Shown here one piece after another: positions 59,300 through 64,000 of a stretch of 64,000 bases of DNA (the first letter of the stretch is position 1; each line of letters begins with the position of its first letter). The position numbers and the translations under genes were made by a program. Under the pieces are notes generated by a model. That model saw only the letters and a program-made list of their open reading frames with translations. It searched no databases and was not told the origin of the DNA. This DNA comes from Planomonospora sp. ID67723. GTDB lineage: Bacteria; Actinomycetota; Actinomycetes; Streptosporangiales; Streptosporangiaceae. The stretch lies in NCBI RefSeq assembly GCF_015711605.1, contig NZ_JABTEZ010000002.1, forward strand, positions 868,001 to 932,000, given 5' to 3'.

Positions 59300-59674
59300 G
59301 TGACGCTTTCTGTTGCGCAGATCGACCGGGAGACCGACGAACTGGTGGGCGAGTGGCTCACCTTGACCGAGGTGGCCAGAAGGCTCAACCTCAGCATCGG
59401 TCGCGCAAAGCAACTCCTCAAGGACCACAAGCTCATCGGAGTGCGGCGAGGGGGTGGCGAGCCCCAGGTGCCCGCCGTCTTCCTCGCCGGAAACGACGTC
59501 GTCAAGGGCCTGCCGGGCACGCTCACCGTGCTGCTGGACGCCGGATACGACGACGTGGAGGCGCTCCGCTGGCTGTTCACCCCCGACGAGACCATCCCGG
59601 GGTCTCCGGTCGACGCGATCCTCGCGGGCCGCCATACCGAGGTCAAGCGGCGTGCCCAAGTCCTCGGTTTCTGA
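59300..59674 (+). CDS. Rv2175c-family DNA-binding protein
   Basis: The 124-residue protein has a winged helix-turn-helix ([32 protein letters not shown]) followed by [40 protein letters not shown], the Rv2175c signature. The mycobacterial homologue binds DNA until phosphorylated by the PASTA kinase PknL; a PASTA kinase is encoded 4 kb away here. Thr-rich N-terminus ([14 protein letters not shown]) may be the phospho site. It overlaps thiE by 23 nt. Confidence 0.87.
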   Translation: MTLSVAQIDRETDELVGEWLTLTEVARRLNLSIGRAKQLLKDHKLIGVRRGGGEPQVPAVFLAGNDVVKGLPGTLTVLLDAGYDDVEALRWLFTPDETIPGSPVDAILAGRHTEVKRRAQVLGF

Positions 59675-60302
59675 CGCCCGCCTGTATCTGTGCACCGACG
59701 GACGCCGGAGGCAGGGAGACCTCGCCGAGTTCCTCGACGCCGCCCTCGCGGGCGGCGTCGACATCGTGCAGCTGCGCGAGAAGGGGCTGGAGGCGCGCGA
59801 GGAGCTCGCGCTCCTGGAGGTCTTCCGTGACGCCTGCGACCGGCACGGCCGGCTCCTGGCGGTGAACGACAGGGCGGACATCGCCTACGCGGCCCGTCCC
59901 GACGTGCTCCACCTCGGCCAGGACGACCTGCCGGTGCCGATCGTGCGCGCCATGCTCGGCGACGACATCCTCATCGGGCGTTCCACTCACGCCCCCGAGG
60001 AGGCCTCCGCCGCGGCCGCCGAGCCGGGAGTCGACTACTTCTGCTGCGGCCCCATCTGGCCGACGCCCACCAAGCCCGGGCGTCACGCGCCAGGGCCGTC
60101 CCTGCTGGAGCACGCGGCCTCGCTGGACACGGACCGTCCGTGGTTCGGCATCGGGGGCATCGACCTCGACAACCTGGACGAGGTCATGTCGTACGGCGTG
60201 CGCCGGGTCGTGGTCGTGCGGGCCATCACCGAGGCCGACGATCCGAAGGCGGCCGCGGCCGAGTTCCAGCGGAGGCTGGCGGCGGCGGACCGCCGGACCT
60301 GA
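59652..60302 (+). CDS. thiE: Thiamine-phosphate synthase
   Basis: The 216-residue TIM barrel has [24 protein letters not shown] with the pyrophosphate-binding Arg/Lys, [33 protein letters not shown] and [17 protein letters not shown]. It joins HMP pyrophosphate and thiazole phosphate to thiamine phosphate. The GTG start at 59652 puts it 23 nt inside the preceding gene, so translation is probably coupled. It is not under the riboswitch on the other strand. Confidence 0.92.
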   Translation: MPKSSVSDARLYLCTDGRRRQGDLAEFLDAALAGGVDIVQLREKGLEAREELALLEVFRDACDRHGRLLAVNDRADIAYAARPDVLHLGQDDLPVPIVRAMLGDDILIGRSTHAPEEASAAAAEPGVDYFCCGPIWPTPTKPGRHAPGPSLLEHAASLDTDRPWFGIGGIDLDNLDEVMSYGVRRVVVVRAITEADDPKAAAAEFQRRLAAADRRT

Positions 60303-60310
60303 CGGGCGCG

Positions 60311-61378
60311 TCAGGTCCGCCGGGAGGTCGCGGCCACGGCCAGGTCGGCCAGGGCCGCGCGTGCCTCCGGCGTGATCGGGGCGTCGTCCAGCGAGTGCAT
60401 GGCCTCGGCGAGATAGTCCTTGATCATTTCCTCGCAGCCGTCGAGTGCCCCGGTCTCCTCGATGATCCGGCGCAGGCGGTCGATCCCGGCCCCGTCCAGC
60501 GCCGGGTCGCCGAAGGTGCGGCGGACCTCCTCCGCCTGGGCGGGGGAGGCCGCGGCGAGCGTGCGGGCGATGAGCATCGTCCGCTTGCCCTCCCGCAGGT
60601 CGTCGCCGGCGGGCTTGCCGGTCTCGGCCGGGTCGCCGAACACGCCGAGGATGTCGTCACGGAGCTGGAAGGCGATGCCGACGTTGCGGCCGTACTCCTC
60701 GCAGAGGCGGTCGATCCAGGGCGTGCGCTCCTGGGCGGCCAGCACCAGGCCGAGCCGGAGCGGGTGCTCCACCGAGTACTTCCCGCTCTTGAACAGCGCC
60801 ACCCGCAGCGCGCTCTCGAAGGTGTTCTCACCGTGGGCCTGCTCCAGCAGATCCAGGTACTGGCCGCACATCAGCTCCGTGCGCATGTGGTCGTAGACCG
60901 GCTGGGCCGCGGCCAGGGAGGCCGGCGGCAGCCCGCTGGTCCGCCACATCTCGCCGGACCAGACCAGCAGCAGGTTGCCCAGCAGGATGGCGGCCCCCTC
61001 GCCGAACTGCTCGGCCGAGCCGTGCCATCCCGCCTTCTCGTGCAGTGCCTGGAAGCGGCGGTGCGCCGAGGGCATGCCCCGGCGCAGGTCGCTGGCGTCC
61101 ATCACGTCGTCGTGCGCGAGGGCGCTGGCCTGGAGGAGCTCGAGCGAGGCCGCCGCCGTGAACAGGGCCGGGTCGCCGCCGCCGCCCGCGCCGCGCCAGC
61201 CCCAGTAGCAGAAGGCCGGCCGCAGCCGCTTCCCGCCGCCCAGGAAGTCGTCGACGGCGGCGACGAGGGGAGCGAGCTCGGGGGCGCTGACCAGAGGACG
61301 CTGCCGGTCGATGAACTTCCTGAGGGAGCGGTCCACTTCGGAACGGACGGTGTCCAGCATGGTTGCGGAAGCGGTCAT
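60311..61378 (-). CDS. Polyprenyl diphosphate synthase (GGPP/FPP type)
   Basis: The 355-residue all-helical enzyme has the first Asp-rich motif HDDVMD (DDxxD), GGGKRLRPAFCYWGWRGAG near the N-terminus and the second motif FQLRDDILGVFGD. The large Phe/Leu before the first motif suggests a short-chain (C15-C20) product. It makes prenyl diphosphates for quinones, carotenoids or cell-wall carriers. TAATCT ends 6 nt before the ATG, so the message may be leaderless. It is divergent from metF. Confidence 0.9.
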   Translation of the reverse strand: MTASATMLDTVRSEVDRSLRKFIDRQRPLVSAPELAPLVAAVDDFLGGGKRLRPAFCYWGWRGAGGGGDPALFTAAASLELLQASALAHDDVMDASDLRRGMPSAHRRFQALHEKAGWHGSAEQFGEGAAILLGNLLLVWSGEMWRTSGLPPASLAAAQPVYDHMRTELMCGQYLDLLEQAHGENTFESALRVALFKSGKYSVEHPLRLGLVLAAQERTPWIDRLCEEYGRNVGIAFQLRDDILGVFGDPAETGKPAGDDLREGKRTMLIARTLAAASPAQAEEVRRTFGDPALDGAGIDRLRRIIEETGALDGCEEMIKDYLAEAMHSLDDAPITPEARAALADLAVAATSRRT

Positions 61379-61384
61379 GGAGAG

Positions 61385-61390
61385 AGATTA
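61385..61390 (-). promoter_or_regulatory. -10 box for a probable leaderless polyprenyl synthase transcript
   Basis: TAATCT on the minus strand ends 6 nt before the ATG at 61378. Confidence 0.45.
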
Positions 61391-61474
61391 ACGTTCGCGA
61401 ACACGATCCTGATCAAACGGGGTGGACGCGGCGGAGAGGGTGTCGCTTGAGCGGTCCGCCGGCGGCCGTGCCAG

Positions 61475-61480
61475 TAGTCT
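61475..61480 (+). promoter_or_regulatory. -10 box for a probable leaderless metF transcript
   Basis: TAGTCT ends 6 nt before ATG 61487; no ribosome site is seen. Confidence 0.45.
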
Positions 61481-61486
61481 AGGGAC

Positions 61487-62419
61487 ATGGCTCTGGGTCG
61501 CCCTTCAATCCTCCCCGATCGTGTGCCCACCGTGCGCGAGCTTCTCGCCGCCGGTGGCCGCTCGTTCTCCTTCGAGTTCTTCCCCCCGAAGACCGACGAG
61601 GGGGAGCGGCAGCTGTGGCGCGCCATCCGGGAGCTGGAGGCGCTGCGCCCGACGTTCGTCTCCGTCACCTACGGCGCCGGCGGCGGCACCCGGGACCGCA
61701 CGGTCGAGATCGTGGAGCGGCTCGCCCACGAGACCACGCTGACCCCGGTGGCGCACTTCACCGCGGTCAACCACTCGATCCGCGAGCTGCGCCATCTGGT
61801 GGGCCGGTTCGCCGGGGCGGGCGTGCGCAACATCCTGGCCGTGCGGGGCGACCCGCCCGGCGACCCCACGGGGGAGTGGGTGCGCCACCCCGAGGGCGTG
61901 CTCTACGCCGAGGAGCTGGTCCGGCTGATCCGCCAGTCCGGTGACTTCTGCGTGGGTGTGGCCGCCTTCCCCTACAAGCACCCGAGGTCGGCCTCGGTGG
62001 AGGCCGACACCGAGTACTTCGTGCGCAAGTGCCGGGCCGGTGCCGACTACGCCATCACCCAGATGTTCTTCCGCGCGGAGGACTACCTGCGGCTGCGCGA
62101 CCGGGTCGCGGCCGAGGGCTGTGACACCCCGATCATCCCCGGCATCATGCCGGTTACGCAGATGAGCACGATCGCCAGGTCCGAGCAGCTCTCCGGCGCG
62201 CCGTTCCCGCCCGAGGTGGCCGCCCGCTTCGAGGCCGTCGCCGACGATCCCGCCGCCGTGCGGCAGCTGGGCATCGACCACGCCGCCGAGCTCTGCCAGA
62301 CCCTGCTCGACGAGGGCGCGCCCGGCATCCACTTCATCACCTTCAACAGGTCCAGCGCGACCAGGGAGGTCTTCCAGGCACTCGACCCCACGCACGAGGC
62401 CGCCTCGCTGACCGCCTAG
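61487..62419 (+). CDS. metF: 5,10-methylenetetrahydrofolate reductase
   Basis: The 310-residue TIM barrel has FSFEFFPPKTDEGERQLW, SVTYGAGGGTRDRT, HFTAVNHS, NILAVRGDPP, FPYKHPRS, DYAITQMFF and PGIMPVTQ. It reduces methylene-THF to methyl-THF for methionine synthesis, using FAD. The gene is monocistronic with a leaderless-type start, divergent from the polyprenyl synthase, an order also known from other actinobacteria. Confidence 0.94.
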   Translation: MALGRPSILPDRVPTVRELLAAGGRSFSFEFFPPKTDEGERQLWRAIRELEALRPTFVSVTYGAGGGTRDRTVEIVERLAHETTLTPVAHFTAVNHSIRELRHLVGRFAGAGVRNILAVRGDPPGDPTGEWVRHPEGVLYAEELVRLIRQSGDFCVGVAAFPYKHPRSASVEADTEYFVRKCRAGADYAITQMFFRAEDYLRLRDRVAAEGCDTPIIPGIMPVTQMSTIARSEQLSGAPFPPEVAARFEAVADDPAAVRQLGIDHAAELCQTLLDEGAPGIHFITFNRSSATREVFQALDPTHEAASLTA

Positions 62420-62521
62420 AACCCCCGGCGCACGGACCCGCGGCGCAGCCCTCCTGATCCCCGCGCCCGCACGGCGGTCCCGTACGGGCTCCCGGGGGAG
62501 GGGTCCGCAGGGGCGGGCGGG

Positions 62522-63097
62522 CTAGGGAGCGAACGGTCCCCGGGCGGCGGCACCCCCCAGCGGGAGCACGGCCCCCGCGATGGCGTAGTGCTCGTAGCCG
62601 CCGGGGAAGACGAACCAGGCGAGCAGGTCGACGAATCCCAGGGTGCGGTAGAGGTGCCGGGCCGCGGTGGGCTGGTCCCGGGTGGACAGCATGGCGGTGC
62701 GTTCGGGCCGGCCGGCGCACAGGGCGGTGACCAGGGAACGGCCGACGCCCTTGCCCTGGTACTCGGGGTGCACGTGGACTTCGGCGATCTCCAGCGCGTC
62801 GCCCAGCCACTCGGCGGCCTTCTTCTCGCCGAGCTGGTCGGAGATCGCCTGGTAGACCACGTCGTGCCACCACTGGCCGGACGCGCCGTGAAAGCCGTAG
62901 GCGAGGCCCACCGGCCGCCCCTCGGAGGTCTCGGCGAACAGGCAGGTGAACCCCGGGTGGCCGGAGTGGTTTCCCATGATCGCCTGGCGGCCGGGCAACT
63001 GGTCGGAGGGCGGCTCCATCGCCGCCGTGTATATGTCGATAACCGAATCCAGCCGAGTGGTGAACTCATCGGGGCCGACTCGTCGCAGTCCGATCAC
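62522..63097 (-). CDS. GNAT-family N-acetyltransferase
   Basis: The 191-residue protein has GNAT motifs: LFAETSEGRPVGLAYGFHG, ALEIAEVHVHPEYQGKGVGRSLVTALCAG with the acetyl-CoA loop, and ARHLYRTLGFVDLLAWF. The substrate is unknown. GTG 63097 was chosen because TAGGGT (63105-63110) ends 7 nt before it, giving a leaderless message; the open frame to 63925 is a shadow. Confidence 0.83.
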   Translation of the reverse strand: MIGLRRVGPDEFTTRLDSVIDIYTAAMEPPSDQLPGRQAIMGNHSGHPGFTCLFAETSEGRPVGLAYGFHGASGQWWHDVVYQAISDQLGEKKAAEWLGDALEIAEVHVHPEYQGKGVGRSLVTALCAGRPERTAMLSTRDQPTAARHLYRTLGFVDLLAWFVFPGGYEHYAIAGAVLPLGGAAARGPFAP

Positions 63098-63213
63098 TTT
63101 CCGCACCCTAGCAGGGGTGATCTGGAGCAATCCGGTGTAGACGGCGAAAGTGACGTTCAGGGTTTCGCGTTGAACAGTGAAACATGGCGTGCCGGCGCTC
63201 CGGCTCTCGCCGT

Positions 63214-63660
63214 CTAGCCGGCCAAGGGGACGTGGGTGGGCAGAGCGGGCTGGGCGGGCAGGCCGAGCATCGTCTCCACTGTGGTGACGAACCGCTCCGC
63301 CTCGGAGATCAGCTCCTCGGCGTCGCGGGCCGGCACCGCATGGGTCATCCCTGCTTCGATCGCGGCTCGCTTGGCCGCGCTCACCTCGAAATAGGGCGCC
63401 CAGTCGGCCAGCCGGGGCTCGGCCTCGGGCAGGAGCTCCCAGGCGCTGCGGAGCCTCCGCCTGCGGCCGTCCATCGGCCGGGGACGTGCCGCCAGGATGG
63501 CCGCGGCCGCCCGGAGCGCGGCCAGGTGCGCCGCGACGTATCGCTCTGCCGAGGTGCGGGCGTTCGCCGCCTCCTCCAGGCAGTCGCGAGCGTCGGTCAG
63601 GCGCGCTCGAACCGTGGGCGACAACCGGGGCCCGCCGGGGTCGCTGAGCCGAGGGGTCAT
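63214..63660 (-). CDS. HEPN-domain protein of the SAV_6107 family
   Basis: The 148-residue protein is almost entirely helical: LSPTVRARLTDARDCLEEAANARTSAERYVAAHLAALRAAAAILAARPRP is the first HEPN helix pair, followed by RSAWELLP...WAPYFEVSAAKRAAIEAG and a last helix EELISEAERFVTTVETMLGLP. An R-x4-H pair is present at Arg40-His45. The family's role is unknown. ATG 63660 has GGAGGAG before it, but the frame stays open to ATG 63861, which lies 7 nt after the -10 box of an SOS-type promoter; a 215-residue form is therefore possible. Confidence 0.82.
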   Translation of the reverse strand: MTPRLSDPGGPRLSPTVRARLTDARDCLEEAANARTSAERYVAAHLAALRAAAAILAARPRPMDGRRRRLRSAWELLPEAEPRLADWAPYFEVSAAKRAAIEAGMTHAVPARDAEELISEAERFVTTVETMLGLPAQPALPTHVPLAG

Positions 63661-63865
63661 TGCTTGCTCCTCCTTGGTCGCAAGCGGCTCCCGGCGTTTT
63701 CGCCGGTGAAGCCAGGTTCGCAGACCCCACCGACAATTCCGCCGGGCGGCCGGACGAAGAGCTTCCCCTCTCTCCGTCCGCCCCGGCTGCGCCCCCGCCG
63801 CCTCTCCGGCGGCGGGGACACGACCGACCGCCCTGAACGTGAGCCGCGAGTCCCACGTCATTACA

Positions 63866-63921
63866 TCGAACATAAATTCGATCATCGATGCTGTCAAGTA
63901 AATCGACGAACAAAAGTTCGA
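63866..63921 (-). promoter_or_regulatory. Consensus promoter flanked by two SOS (LexA) boxes
   Basis: On the minus strand TTGACA and TATGTT are separated by 17 bp. TCGAACATAAATTCGA (63866-63881) covers the -10 box and ACGAACAAAAGTTCGA (63906-63921) lies just upstream of the -35 box. Each differs from the actinobacterial LexA consensus TCGAAC-N4-GTTCGA at one position. The start point would be about 63861, an ATG in frame with the HEPN gene. Confidence 0.75.
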
Positions 63922-63939
63922 TCATCCCGGCGACGGAAA

Positions 63940-63969
63940 AGCCCCGGGAGATCGAGATCTCCCGGGGCT
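63940..63969 (-). terminator. Intrinsic terminator of a minus-strand gene beyond the window
   Basis: AGCCCCGGGAGA (63940-63951) and TCTCCCGGGGCT (63958-63969) form a perfect 12-bp stem with a 6-nt loop, followed on the minus strand by CTTTTCC. It would end a transcript coming from the right of the window. Confidence 0.7.
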
Positions 63970-64000
63970 CTCATCTGCGCTGCGGCGCGGCTATCGCGCG

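Noticed and set aside
60311-61378. Terpenoid biosynthetic gene cluster around the polyprenyl synthase
   Set aside because: Neighbours are metF, thiE and an Rv2175c-family gene; no cyclase or P450 is present.

Overview
The window is about 64 kb of very GC-rich, gene-dense DNA from a filamentous-type actinobacterium. Supporting signs are GTG/TTG starts, many likely leaderless messages (a TANNNT box 6-7 nt before the start codon), an F420-type reductase, MacS/MacR-like and LytS/LytTR-like two-component pairs, an Rv2175c-family protein, a PASTA kinase and a TCGAAC-N4-GTTCGA type SOS box. A Streptosporangiales-like organism is my inference. I see no rRNA, tRNA, CRISPR array, insertion sequence or prophage.

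Left part (1-25 kb): two tandem imine-reductase paralogues; a secreted PhoX-like protein; a GH3 glycosidase next to a degraded MFS transporter fragment, a palindromic operator and a double-length TetR regulator; a secreted SurE-like nucleotidase; a MarR-GNAT fusion; a lactonase; glycerol kinase divergent from a phosphofructokinase of the pyrophosphate type, with a DasR/GntR-like palindrome between them; a MHYT membrane sensor; a MacS/MacR-like pair; ThiI; a lone receiver protein; DAHP synthase behind an aromatic-codon attenuator leader; a small family of intergenic hairpin repeats; a sulfite-oxidase-fold protein; a LytS/LytTR-like pair; endonuclease IV and catalase.

Middle part (25-47 kb): a nearly complete purine-to-glycerate catabolic locus. 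A PucR regulator faces an operon for the OHCU decarboxylase, HIU hydrolase, uricase, three xanthine dehydrogenase subunits and 8-oxoguanine deaminase. A purine permease and XdhC follow. After an AraC/MFS pair and an O-methyltransferase relic comes the glyoxylate operon: an allophanate-hydrolase-C-like protein, hydroxypyruvate isomerase, tartronate semialdehyde reductase, glyoxylate carboligase, glycerate kinase, allantoinase and allantoicase. The two operons share a strikingly similar promoter element (26910-26958 and 39123-39171). No recognisable ureidoglycolate lyase is present, so the small first gene of the second operon is a candidate for an unassigned step.

Right part (47-64 kb): a methyltransferase/CGNR zinc-finger divergent pair, a secreted protein of unknown function, a DUF6891-like protein, a stretch of broken regulators with two intact-looking operators, an HxlR-controlled oxidoreductase pair, PgeF, a PASTA Ser/Thr kinase, the thiazole genes thiO-thiS-thiG under a TPP riboswitch, a ferredoxin-reductase-like flavoprotein, an Rv2175c-family protein, thiE, a polyprenyl diphosphate synthase, metF, a GNAT acetyltransferase and, at the edge, a HEPN-domain gene downstream of a consensus promoter flanked by two SOS boxes.

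The most notable observations are the SOS-controlled HEPN gene with a possible longer leaderless form, the promoter element shared by the two purine operons, the aromatic leader-peptide attenuator, the covarying intergenic hairpins and a perfect three-way-junction structure at 22505-22598.
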